Source: Rhodospirillaceae bacterium
GTDB lineage: Bacteria; Pseudomonadota; Alphaproteobacteria; Thalassobaculales; Thalassobaculaceae
Assembly (NCBI GenBank): GCA_002709155.1
Contig: PAQA01000037.1
Location: 1 to 33,289 of the forward strand
Direction: 5' to 3'
Length of the DNA stretch: 33,289 nucleotides
The translations under genes were made by a program, and so were the position numbers. The notes below the pieces were generated by a model. The model made no database searches. It saw only the letters and a program-made list of their open reading frames with translations, and was not told the DNA's origin. How positions within the stretch are numbered: position 1 is the first letter of the stretch; each line of letters starts with the position of its first letter. Shown here one piece after another: positions 19,348 through 28,257 of the stretch.

Positions 19348-20427
19348 TTGTGCTTTGCTATTAACATGAATAACGAAATACAAATAGAGTGCCTTTATAG
19401 AGCGCTCTCTAAGTACGATATATTTTCCCAACTAGAAAAAGATGACCTCAAGGTTGCGACGACAAAAGGGCTCGTTCATGATCATGTTCTCTTAAGATCA
19501 GATAATTATAGCGATTATAAAATGGTAGTCAGGATCCCAAGGTTGAGCCAATTTGGTCTGGATCCTAAGGAAAATCTAGAATACCAGGCGGCTTGCTTTT
19601 CCGCGGCCTCACCAAGTAATCACACACCAAAGTTGATACTAGTGGTTGAGCCTTCTGCTAATTTACCCATGGGAGCGTTAGTTGTAGAACACATAAAAGG
19701 AAAAAATATTGCTTTACCGAGTGATTTGAATGGTATGGCGGAGTGTTTCGCGCGAGTTCATTCATTGCAAACACCTGAAACGCCAGATCACTCCGAGCTA
19801 CTATACCATATTGACCCAATTCGCGGGGTTGTTAACACCATAAATGAACAGTCAAAATTTATTAACGAGGCTACTAGTGATCCCGCGGTTCAAAAAATCT
19901 TGAGAGAGGAAGTGGAATGGGCACGCGATTTCGCCAATCAAAATTCTAACTTACATCCGCCGCCTCGCCTTTGTTTAACAGACACTCACCCGGGTAATTT
20001 TTTGGTAGATTTGTCTGGGAAGGTATTATTTGTCGACTTGGAAAAAGCGCTATACGGGTCGCCGGCAATTGATTTGGGGCATGCAACGATACTGACCTCA
20101 ACATTGTGGGATTTTGACATTCAAGTGGAGCTTTCCAGAAATGACATAATAAATTTTTATCAAGCTTATTTGGACTTGTTGCCTGAAAACTTAAAGAACG
20201 AGATCAGGCCCTGGCTAATGCCTATGAGACGCCTGGCATGGATAAGGTCCACTACATGGAGCTGCAAATGGTCCACAAGGAAACAAGATTCAGGTGAGAT
20301 AGAGGAAGGTTTGAGGGGCCAAATACAAAATCATGTAGTAAAGAGATTAGCTTCTTTCGTTGATTTAAAGATGATAAATTCGGTTCGATCGGAGTGGATT
20401 GGCGAAAACAGGTTAGCACTGATTTAA
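19348..20427 (+). CDS. Aminoglycoside phosphotransferase-like (APH) family protein
   Basis: PRLCLTDTHPGNFLVDLSGKVLFVDLEKALYGSPAIDLGHAT: HxxxxNxxxD and DxE kinase-like motifs. ATG 19366 is an alternative start. Confidence 0.82.
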   Translation: MCFAINMNNEIQIECLYRALSKYDIFSQLEKDDLKVATTKGLVHDHVLLRSDNYSDYKMVVRIPRLSQFGLDPKENLEYQAACFSAASPSNHTPKLILVVEPSANLPMGALVVEHIKGKNIALPSDLNGMAECFARVHSLQTPETPDHSELLYHIDPIRGVVNTINEQSKFINEATSDPAVQKILREEVEWARDFANQNSNLHPPPRLCLTDTHPGNFLVDLSGKVLFVDLEKALYGSPAIDLGHATILTSTLWDFDIQVELSRNDIINFYQAYLDLLPENLKNEIRPWLMPMRRLAWIRSTTWSCKWSTRKQDSGEIEEGLRGQIQNHVVKRLASFVDLKMINSVRSEWIGENRLALI

Positions 20428-20429
20428 AA

Positions 20430-20641
20430 ATGAATAGAAAAATTATAAACTTAAGAAGAGAGCGTAAGCGAAGAAAAAAACTGTCCTCGAAGAAAAGGCG
20501 CAAATGAATAGGGTTAAGTTTGGCTGAACAAGAAGCGAAAAAAAGAAAGATGAAAATGATCAACAAAAATCAAGCCAATTCTTTTCTGATCGTAGACTTG
20601 AGAAAAACATTCTTAAAATGAAATCAGATCAAGAGGGGTGA
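20430..20641 (+). pseudogene. DUF4169-like small protein gene, disrupted (-1 frame break at A7 plus in-frame TGA)
   Basis: Frame 0: MNRKIINLRRERKRRKK; frame -1 after A7 at 20474-20480: TVLEEKAQMNRVKFG*TRSEKKKDENDQQKSSQFFSDRRLEKNILKMKSDQEG*. This matches the recalled DUF4169 pattern INLRxxRKxxxR..AxxNRxxFGRTKAEK. Confidence 0.7.
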
Positions 20642-21282
20642 GATCATTGCCTAATTTTATTTTAGAGGATGGTCTATCGTTATCCAGTGATGCCTTGATA
20701 GCAGGCGTTGATGAGGTTGGTAGAGGCCCGTTGGCTGGACCAGTTGTGGCGTCAGCTGCTATTATTAACCGTTCCCTGTACTCGGAAAGTATACTTTGTA
20801 GGATAGACGACTCAAAACGCTTATCGCATAAAAATCGCAAGTTGGCCCTTACATTGATCCGTAAGATAGCAATAACTGGTACTGGCTTTGCAAATAGAGA
20901 TGAAATTGATGAATTGAACATCTTATGGGCATCTATGCTGGCAATGGAACGGGCTATTGAGGAGGTTCAAACAAAGTTAGATCGACCTCTCGATGGCGTC
21001 TTGGTCGACGGTAATCGACTTCCAAATTTAAAATGTCCAGGTTACGCGATTGTAAAAGGAGATACCAAATCGATCTCTATTGCTGCCGCATCTATTGTTG
21101 CAAAAACGACCCGGGATGATTTTATGCTTAGGATGGCTTCTATACATCCAGAGTATGGCTGGGAAAAAAATATGGGTTACGGAACGCAACAGCATCTAGA
21201 TGCGTTGAAAAAATTTGGACCAACTGAGCAGCATCGCCGAAGTTTTAGGCCGGTTTTGGAAGCTTTAAAAACAAGTTATTGA
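20638..21282 (+). CDS. rnhB: Ribonuclease HII
   Basis: IAGVDEVGRGPLAGPVVASA, DDSKRLSHKNR, VDGNRLPN, SIAAASIVAKTTRD, GYGTQQHLDAL. Start is either GTG 20638 or TTG 20647. Confidence 0.95.
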   Translation: MRSLPNFILEDGLSLSSDALIAGVDEVGRGPLAGPVVASAAIINRSLYSESILCRIDDSKRLSHKNRKLALTLIRKIAITGTGFANRDEIDELNILWASMLAMERAIEEVQTKLDRPLDGVLVDGNRLPNLKCPGYAIVKGDTKSISIAAASIVAKTTRDDFMLRMASIHPEYGWEKNMGYGTQQHLDALKKFGPTEQHRRSFRPVLEALKTSY

Positions 21283-21421
21283 TCTTTAATCTGTTCTGGT
21301 ACCACATCTAGTATAAATTTATCTAACTCATTGACTCTAAACAATTTTTTTCCAAACCCATTGACCTCAATAAGGTGTTAAGTGATTATGGCCTCCTAAT
21401 TTCAACCATAGGTTTTACAGA

Positions 21422-22510
21422 ATGTTGGACATTGAGAACTTGGGAGAGGGAAAGATCGTCCTTGGCGACTGTGTTAGTGCGTTGAATAGTTTGCCGCCGA
21501 ACTCCATTGATTTGATATTTGCCGACCCACCGTATAATTTACAATTATCAGGTGAGCTTCTGCGTCCTAATAACTCGAAAGTTGATGGTGTTACCCAACA
21601 GTGGGACCAGTTCGAGAGTTTTGCAGCCTATGATAATTTTACGAAGGAGTGGCTTAAGGCCTGTTATCGGGTGTTAAAGTCCTCAGGCTCTTTATGGGTC
21701 ATTGGGTCATACCATAATATATTTAGAGTGGGAGCGACGCTCCAGGATATTGGGTTTTGGATCCTGAACGATGTAATTTGGCGCAAAACTAATCCAATGC
21801 CTAACTTCAGGGGACGCAGATTTACGAATGCTCATGAAACAATGATCTGGTGTGCAAAAGGTCCTGAAGCAAAGAAATACACTTTCAATTATGACTCGAT
21901 GAAATCCCTAAATGAAGGCCTTCAAATGCGAAGTGACTGGTTGTTGCCACTATGTACTGGATCAGAGAGGTTGAAAATAGAGGGGCAAAAGGCGCATCCA
22001 ACGCAAAAGCCGGAAAGCCTTTTATCTCGTGTTATTCTGGCGACGTCCAAACCGAACGATATCGTGCTGGACCCTTTTTCGGGTTCTGGAACTACGGCTG
22101 CTGTGGCTAAACGTTTTGGAAGAAGATACATTGGGATAGAACAAGATAAATCCTACGCTAGTTTGTCACAAAAACGGCTCAAAAGTGTACACGCGCTGGC
22201 AGATCCAGAAGTGTTACAAATAGATAGTAAAAGGCACGAACCGCGTGTTCCGTTTGGTAGTTTGTTAGACCGAGGTTTAATTGAACCCGGTGAATTAATG
22301 TTCGATGCCCGAAGGCGTTGGCATGCCAAAGTGCGTGCAGATGGTATGCTTATCTCAAATGAAACTAGAGGGTCAATTCACTCTGTCGGTGCGGCTGTTC
22401 AGGGAGCCCAAGCTTGCAATGGTTGGACTTTTTGGCATGTCGATAGAAAAGGTAACCCTGTTTCGATAGATTTATTTAGACAGATGGTTCGGGCTGAGCT
22501 TGCGGCTTGA
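21422..22510 (+). CDS. ccrM: CcrM-type site-specific DNA (adenine-N6) methyltransferase, predicted GANTC specificity
   Basis: LIFADPPYNLQLSGEL (DPPY motif), VLDPFSGSGTTAAVAKRFGRRYIGIE, and a C-terminal RAMA-like extension; rnhB neighbour. Confidence 0.93.
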   Translation: MLDIENLGEGKIVLGDCVSALNSLPPNSIDLIFADPPYNLQLSGELLRPNNSKVDGVTQQWDQFESFAAYDNFTKEWLKACYRVLKSSGSLWVIGSYHNIFRVGATLQDIGFWILNDVIWRKTNPMPNFRGRRFTNAHETMIWCAKGPEAKKYTFNYDSMKSLNEGLQMRSDWLLPLCTGSERLKIEGQKAHPTQKPESLLSRVILATSKPNDIVLDPFSGSGTTAAVAKRFGRRYIGIEQDKSYASLSQKRLKSVHALADPEVLQIDSKRHEPRVPFGSLLDRGLIEPGELMFDARRRWHAKVRADGMLISNETRGSIHSVGAAVQGAQACNGWTFWHVDRKGNPVSIDLFRQMVRAELAA

Positions 22511-23791
22511 ATAGTCCTCACGTACGAAAAATAAGACACCCAGACCTATAATCCAAAAAATTATTGCTACAGCCATGCCGGCTCTTTGGCTCTCAAATAA
22601 TAGGGTAGCCCAACCAAATAGCATCGGGCCTAAAAAACTCGTACATTTTCCTGACATGGAATAAAGGCCATACATTTTTATTTGTATAGAAGGAGGGGTA
22701 ATCCTGCTGAGTAGTGTTCTGCTGGAGGCTTGAGCCGGGCCAATGAAAAAACTCATAGTCAACCCCGCTAACCAGAATAATATAATATCTGTAGCTATCA
22801 AGATAGCGCTACCAAAGATAATCAGTCCTAAGAGGGAAGTTATCACGGTGATTTTTGAGCCAAATTTGTCATCTATCCACCCAAATACAAAAGCCCCAAA
22901 TCCGGCAGAAATATTCATGAAAATTCCAAAAACGAGTAGCTCGCTAAAATCTAAACCAAACGTGCCCGCTGCGTATATTCCCCCAAATTGAAATAAGATC
23001 AATAAACCGTCGGCGTAGATCATTCGGGCGAGTAAAAAAACCCAGATTGATGGGTAGTGCTTCAATTCCTTTAAAGTATTTTGAAGGCTTTTCAATCCTG
23101 GTTTTATAGATTGAATCAAAGGTGTCGTGCATTTTGTATCAGGACAAAAAATAAAGAAAGGCCACCCAAAAATAATCCACCATATTCCAACTATAACTGA
23201 TGTGGCCCGAATATGCTCGGCCAGTTCAGAATCTAACCGTAAAAATTGCGGTGGGTTCTGGACTAGGCCGAATAGACATAAGGTAAGGCAGATAATAGCG
23301 CCAATATAACCGGTGCCCCATCCCCAACCGCTTACGCGTCCAACTAGATGTGCCGGAGATACAGAAATTAGCGTTGCGTTGTAAAAAAGATTTGTGAATT
23401 CGAAACTTACAACGCCAATAGAAACGGCTATCAGAGCAAGCGGAATGGAAGCTTGGGAAGGAGTCACAAACCACAGTGTTAAAGTTGCACTAATGGCCAG
23501 GACGCTGAAACATAAAATCCATTTTTTTAAATGCCCTGTTTGTTCCGCTATAGCCCCGAGAAAAGGTGAGAGAATAGCAACCACAACACCAGAGATTGCT
23601 AAAGCGTGGCCCCACAAAAAAGTGCCATGAATTTCGTCATCAACAACAGCCTTTGAAAAATATGCAGAGAACAAGAAGGTTACTATTACGGTTGGATGCG
23701 GAGAATTCGCCCAATCAAAAAGGCACCAGCTGATTATAGCCCTTTTTTTCTTGTTTCTTTCCTGTGGAGTAAGGGCTGTATCGCTTAACAA
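22472..23791 (-). CDS. MFS transporter, UMF1/Atg22-like
   Basis: ISWCLFDWANSPHPTVIVTFLFSAYFSKAV N-terminus, multiple TM segments, VGRVSGWGWGTGYIGAI. Confidence 0.87.
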   Translation of the reverse strand: MLSDTALTPQERNKKKRAIISWCLFDWANSPHPTVIVTFLFSAYFSKAVVDDEIHGTFLWGHALAISGVVVAILSPFLGAIAEQTGHLKKWILCFSVLAISATLTLWFVTPSQASIPLALIAVSIGVVSFEFTNLFYNATLISVSPAHLVGRVSGWGWGTGYIGAIICLTLCLFGLVQNPPQFLRLDSELAEHIRATSVIVGIWWIIFGWPFFIFCPDTKCTTPLIQSIKPGLKSLQNTLKELKHYPSIWVFLLARMIYADGLLILFQFGGIYAAGTFGLDFSELLVFGIFMNISAGFGAFVFGWIDDKFGSKITVITSLLGLIIFGSAILIATDIILFWLAGLTMSFFIGPAQASSRTLLSRITPPSIQIKMYGLYSMSGKCTSFLGPMLFGWATLLFESQRAGMAVAIIFWIIGLGVLFFVREDYSSRKLSPNHLSK

Positions 23792-23847
23792 AAGAGACCG
23801 TTTCTATATATAGAGGGATTTAAGATTTATATTATGCAAATGCCAAT

Positions 23848-24867
23848 CTAAAAGAGTTTATTGTTCCACTGATGTAAAATTGACCGTATCACAGCTATGA
23901 AGGCGATTGGCTGATCCAAGAATAAATGATGCTTAGCTTCAGGAATTCCAACTATTGGTGATCCTTCCTTCATTAGACTTGTCATATAATTCACTGTTTT
24001 TATGTCTAGCAATGAACTTTCATCGCCATAAACTAAAGCAGTTTTGCATGATATTTCCTCTAGATAGGTGTGATATGGCTCTGTAAACCTCCGATTATGC
24101 ATCGCTTTACCATCAAACTTCCAGGTCCATCCTTCTTGTTCCTCTTTAATTGAATGGTGTCCTATGTGTTGTACCAAAAAGTCGTTTTCACAATCCTGTT
24201 CAGGCATCAGTCTAAAGCGGTCCAATGCGGTTTTGTAATCTGCGTAGTGTTTCTTATTGCCCATTCGGCGCACTTTTCTCTTAGCGTTTATTTCGGGAGG
24301 GCGAATGGGGGAGTCAGCAAGAATTAGTCCACTTATTAATTTACCGTACTTTTGTGCAAATTTAGTAGCGGTTAATCCCCCAAAACTATGTCCAATCACA
24401 AAGACATTTTCTCCAAGATTTGCGTCTTCAATGACTTTTAATAGCTCTTCAGATCGAATTTCAGCGCTATACTCCGCTCGGTGACCACTCTCACCCATGC
24501 CGGATAAGTCAAGTGCAGCCACTTCAAAATCATTACTGAAAAATGGTGCCAGGAAGCTCCACCAGTGAGAATGTCCCCCACCTCCATGTACAAACAGAAG
24601 GCCCCCCTGTTTTTTTGTCTTAGATGTTGCTTTCCAGAGTAAATAATGTATTGGGCAGTTGCCTACATCAACTAAATGCGAAGATGATTGTTGGGACATC
24701 GCCCATTGGAACCACAGCGGAGGCTTAGCCTTTTTTGTTTTTTTATTTTCCTCTTTATTTTCCATTTCGGTCCCAGTAACGTTAAGAAGCCATGGTGAGA
24801 AGTTTTTATACTCGATTAATCTGATTTTCCATAAATAGTTTATTATGCGGTGTCGGACCGAACTCAT
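23848..24867 (-). CDS. Alpha/beta hydrolase
   Basis: LLFVHGGGGHSHWWSFLAPFF, FVIGHSFGGLTATKFAQKY (GxSxGG), LVYGDESSLL, IPEAKHHLFLDQP. Confidence 0.9.
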   Translation of the reverse strand: MSSVRHRIINYLWKIRLIEYKNFSPWLLNVTGTEMENKEENKKTKKAKPPLWFQWAMSQQSSSHLVDVGNCPIHYLLWKATSKTKKQGGLLFVHGGGGHSHWWSFLAPFFSNDFEVAALDLSGMGESGHRAEYSAEIRSEELLKVIEDANLGENVFVIGHSFGGLTATKFAQKYGKLISGLILADSPIRPPEINAKRKVRRMGNKKHYADYKTALDRFRLMPEQDCENDFLVQHIGHHSIKEEQEGWTWKFDGKAMHNRRFTEPYHTYLEEISCKTALVYGDESSLLDIKTVNYMTSLMKEGSPIVGIPEAKHHLFLDQPIAFIAVIRSILHQWNNKLF

Positions 24868-24898
24868 GGCTTAACATTATCGGGTTAGGAGCAGTTTA

Positions 24899-25297
24899 AT
24901 GGTTGATATAAAACTCGGTGTTTTTGAGATGGTAGAACAAGCACGCGCGGAGATCGAAGAGGTTGATACAATTGACGCTATAGAACAGGCTCAGAACCCT
25001 GATTGCCTTGTTATAGACATTCGTGACGTTAGGGAGCGGAAAAGAAATGGTTATATTCCAGGCAGTTTTCATTGTCCCCGAGGAATGATTGAATTTTGGG
25101 TGGATCCTGAAAGTCCATATTTTAAGGATGTTTTCAACGAAAAGAAACGATTTCTATTCCATTGTGCCGCGGATTGGCGGTCCGCTCTAACCGTTCAAAC
25201 TGTCACTAAAATGGGACTTGAGAATGCAGCTCATATAAAAGGGGGGTTAAACGCATGGTGTAAAGCAGGTGGACCTTTCATGAAAGACGAGGGGTGA
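24899..25297 (+). CDS. Rhodanese-like domain protein
   Basis: CLVIDIRDVRERKRNGYIPGSFHCPRGMIEFW, FLFHCAADWRSALTVQT (Cys active loop), IKGGLNAWCKAGGPF. Confidence 0.9.
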   Translation: MVDIKLGVFEMVEQARAEIEEVDTIDAIEQAQNPDCLVIDIRDVRERKRNGYIPGSFHCPRGMIEFWVDPESPYFKDVFNEKKRFLFHCAADWRSALTVQTVTKMGLENAAHIKGGLNAWCKAGGPFMKDEG

Positions 25298-25298
25298 C

Positions 25299-26504
25299 AT
25301 GTTCGCAACAGTGTCTGAACAGCTCGGCTCCAATGAAACTTTTTCTTTTGAGAAGTGGTTTTCGAATATAAAATCGATCACTTCGAGTATAAAGGCATCG
25401 CATCAAGATATTGATAAGCAACGTTGTTTGACTGATACACTTTTGAATGAATTACATGAGGTTGGATTATTTCGATTATCGCTGCCACGGGAAATTAATG
25501 GAGGCGAATTAAGTCCCCATCAACTTTCACAAGTGGCGGAAGTTCTTGCAAAAGCGGACGCTAGCGTTGGGTGGTGCTTTGGTCAAGGTTCTGGGTGCGC
25601 AATGTCTGCCGCTTTCTTAGAGCCTAAGACAGCGAAAAAAGTTTTTGGTCCCAAAAACTCGGTTTTAGCATGGGGAGCTGGGATTGCGGGAAAAGCTGTA
25701 AAGTGCAATGGCGGCTATAAAATTACGGGAACATGGCAGTTCGCAAGTGGCAGTGGTCATGCGACGTGGCTGGGCGGCCATAGTTTTGTTTTTGACGCCA
25801 ATGACGCACCCATTTTAAAAGCCAATGGTGCGCAGGTGGATCGCACTGCTTTGTTTCCAAAATCATCGGCGGTTCTTCACGATGATTGGCACGTTATTGG
25901 ATTAAAGGGAACGAGGAGTGAGAGCTATACTGTTAACGAGCTTTTTGTACCAGAAGAATTAACTTTAGATCGCGAGAACCAAGATGAGTGCCGAAGTAAT
26001 GCGCCACTTTATATATTTCCAACGACTTTGGTGTATGCATCATGTTTCTCCGGGGTTGCCTTGGGTATAGCTAGAGGGGCTGTTGATGATCTCATAGATA
26101 TAGCAAGAACGAAAACCCAACGATCGGCTAGATCCTCTATGAGAGAGAGCCCAGTTTTTCAAACTCAGATCGCGCAGTTAGAAGCCCAGCTGGGCTCGGC
26201 ACGAGCATACCAACAAAGTGTTCTTGAAAGGGTGTCAAAAACGGTATTTCAAACACGTGAGTTGCAACAAGGCGATAGAGCAGAAATACGCCTGGCAACC
26301 ACCTATGCTATCAACCAGGCGACAGAGGTGGTGCAGCAAGTTTATAAGCTAGCCGGATCTTCGGCCATTTTCGAAAATGCACCGTTTGAAAGACGTTTCA
26401 GAGATATGCACGGAGTATCCCAACAAATGCAGGCGAGACATAGTCATTTTGAAACAGTTGGTCGGTATATGATGAACTTGGATAGCACAAGTGCCCACAT
26501 GTAG
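25299..26504 (+). CDS. Acyl-CoA dehydrogenase-like flavin-dependent monooxygenase/oxidoreductase
   Basis: RLSLPREINGGELSPHQLSQVAEVLAKADASVGWCFGQG, GGYKITGTWQFASGSGHATWL, DDWHVIGLKGTRSESYTVNELFVPEE, SSAIFENAPFERRFRDMHGVSQQMQARHSHFETVGRYMM. Confidence 0.87.
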   Translation: MFATVSEQLGSNETFSFEKWFSNIKSITSSIKASHQDIDKQRCLTDTLLNELHEVGLFRLSLPREINGGELSPHQLSQVAEVLAKADASVGWCFGQGSGCAMSAAFLEPKTAKKVFGPKNSVLAWGAGIAGKAVKCNGGYKITGTWQFASGSGHATWLGGHSFVFDANDAPILKANGAQVDRTALFPKSSAVLHDDWHVIGLKGTRSESYTVNELFVPEELTLDRENQDECRSNAPLYIFPTTLVYASCFSGVALGIARGAVDDLIDIARTKTQRSARSSMRESPVFQTQIAQLEAQLGSARAYQQSVLERVSKTVFQTRELQQGDRAEIRLATTYAINQATEVVQQVYKLAGSSAIFENAPFERRFRDMHGVSQQMQARHSHFETVGRYMMNLDSTSAHM

Positions 26505-26618
26505 GCCTAAGGATAAAAATATAAGCCAACTCAGAACGGTATTTTAAATTTTTATTCGCATCACTGCATCATAACGTCGTAGTATCTATCCACTTTAAAA
26601 CTAAACATGGAGCAATAG

Positions 26619-26933
26619 ATGTCTATGGTGCACGTACTGGCAGTAATTACTGCTAAACCAGGTAAGAGAGCGGAAGTCTTAGCTAATTTTAATGCGAATG
26701 TGCCCGCGGTTCACGCTGAGGAGGGATGTGTAGAGTATGGCGCTGTAATTGATTGTGCTGACGCTTCTTCGTTCGCCTCTGCTTATGGCCCAGATACATT
26801 CGTGGTGGTAGAAAAATGGGAAAGTTTAGATCACTTAAAGGCCCATGCTGCAGCGCCTCATATGAAAGCTTATGCGGAGAAGAATAAAGATCTATTAGCA
26901 GATCGTAAAGTACACGTTATGTCATCCGCATAA
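26619..26933 (+). CDS. Antibiotic biosynthesis monooxygenase (ABM)-like / putative quinol monooxygenase
   Basis: VHVLAVITAKPGKRAEVLANF, HAEEGCVEYGAVID, FVVVEKWESLDHLKAHAAAPHMKAYAEK. Confidence 0.87.
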   Translation: MSMVHVLAVITAKPGKRAEVLANFNANVPAVHAEEGCVEYGAVIDCADASSFASAYGPDTFVVVEKWESLDHLKAHAAAPHMKAYAEKNKDLLADRKVHVMSSA

Positions 26934-26951
26934 ACCAAGTTAGGTTGACCT

Positions 26952-27004
26952 TGAGCGCTTGTTAATCAAAGAAAAACTTTTTACTTTTTGATTAGTATCG
27001 CTCA
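26952..27004. terminator. Possible bidirectional hairpin terminator between convergent genes
   Basis: Nested inverted repeats TGAGCG (26952-26957)/CGCTCA (26999-27004) and TAATCAAA (26963-26970)/TTTGATTA (26987-26994), with A/T-rich arms. Confidence 0.6.
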
Positions 27005-27020
27005 CGGTGAACTCTTCTGC

Positions 27021-27866
27021 TTACGCGCCTCGTATTTCTTCTAGAACTGGATAAATAAATTTTTTGAAAAGTTCTGGATTCTCGGACATCGGAAAATGGC
27101 CCATTCCTTCCATTATTGTCGTCTTTGCCCCTGTTATCCGCTCTGCAGTATCGATGGTACGTTCAGGGGTGCAAGAGGAGTCATACTCTCCTGATAGCAA
27201 ATAGACAGGACAATTTTTTGTATTAATCCTCGGGGATCGGTCGTCAAAGTCTCCATCATGCCAATAAAAGTAAAGATCACCTTTGAATATGCCAGGACCT
27301 CCCTGCATATAATGCCACAAAGTTTCCCAACGGTATTCGTCTGGACTTTGTGGGGCAATCTGGGCAGATACAAATGCTGCACAGACTTCGCCACCATGAA
27401 CATCTGGTCTGTGCAGCCAGCTGAGATCATAATAAGGCTCCAGTTTATCGGCACCTTCCAGGGCGATTACACTTCGAAAATATTCTGCTTGTTCAAGAGC
27501 AAGATGCAATGTCAGTCTTCCACCCATGGAGCACCCCATTATTACTGGGTTTACCAAATCGTAGGCATGACAAAATGTCATCACCGTCTCTTTATACAGC
27601 TCAGTTGTAAGTTGGTATTCGTTATCTCTAAACCCCGGCGGAGGATTTGATTTTCCATGCCAAGGCATATCAAACGCGATCACACGGAAATTCTTGGTGA
27701 TAGTCTCATCGCATAACAAGTGGCGATATTGTCGCGCGTCAGAGCCAGCCGTATGGAGACAAACTAATGGGATACCATCTCCTGCTTCTTCAACGTAAAT
27801 TCGGCATGGTTGGCCATCCACATAGATAGTGAAATAACGACCAACAATCGGTTCGAAATTTGGCAT
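27021..27866 (-). CDS. Alpha/beta hydrolase
   Basis: GIPLVCLHTAGSDARQYRHLL, VIAFDMPWHGKSNPP, PVIMGCSMGGRLTLHLA (GxSxGG), LLSGEYDSSCTPE, MEGMGHFPMSENPE. Confidence 0.93.
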   Translation of the reverse strand: MPNFEPIVGRYFTIYVDGQPCRIYVEEAGDGIPLVCLHTAGSDARQYRHLLCDETITKNFRVIAFDMPWHGKSNPPPGFRDNEYQLTTELYKETVMTFCHAYDLVNPVIMGCSMGGRLTLHLALEQAEYFRSVIALEGADKLEPYYDLSWLHRPDVHGGEVCAAFVSAQIAPQSPDEYRWETLWHYMQGGPGIFKGDLYFYWHDGDFDDRSPRINTKNCPVYLLSGEYDSSCTPERTIDTAERITGAKTTIMEGMGHFPMSENPELFKKFIYPVLEEIRGA

Positions 27867-27868
27867 AA

Positions 27869-28234
27869 TTAATCCTTACCGTTTCTAAGACTCGCTATTA
27901 AGTCCTTAAAAAACTGTAGGTTTTGAATGAGAGGTAAAAGGTTCCCGTCCAATGTTATTAATTGTTTTGGCAGCATGCTCCAAATATCATGAAAGTCGCG
28001 CTTAGGAATACAGCGCCAATGCTCTTTCCAAGTAGATTTTGCCGCACGGATTGCAAATATTCCTGATTCAGTTGCTAAATCCCGTTTTTGAATTTGAGTA
28101 ATCTTCCCATTCTTTATACTGATAAGATAATCATCATTATCAATACCAAAGGTAAAGCTTAGATTGACCCATTTGCCTCTTTCCGTCAGGGGCTTGTTTC
28201 CGTTGACTCGATCTTTTAATTTATTCAAAATCAT
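27869..28234 (-). CDS. Conserved hypothetical protein
   Basis: 121-aa ORF whose start lies 2 nt downstream-adjacent operon order with the hydrolase at 27866; no family firmly recognised. Confidence 0.6.
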   Translation of the reverse strand: MILNKLKDRVNGNKPLTERGKWVNLSFTFGIDNDDYLISIKNGKITQIQKRDLATESGIFAIRAAKSTWKEHWRCIPKRDFHDIWSMLPKQLITLDGNLLPLIQNLQFFKDLIASLRNGKD

Positions 28235-28257
28235 GCAGTAAAACTCTTATCTCAGAC

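Noticed and set aside
20504-20641. TGA recoding (readthrough or selenocysteine) in the DUF4169-like gene
   Set aside because: TGA is a normal stop for several genes here (e.g. ccrM, LON-like), the expected residue is Arg, and a second lesion exists; decay is simpler.
27258-27650. 130-aa ORF on + strand
   Set aside because: Antisense to the alpha/beta hydrolase, no motifs.
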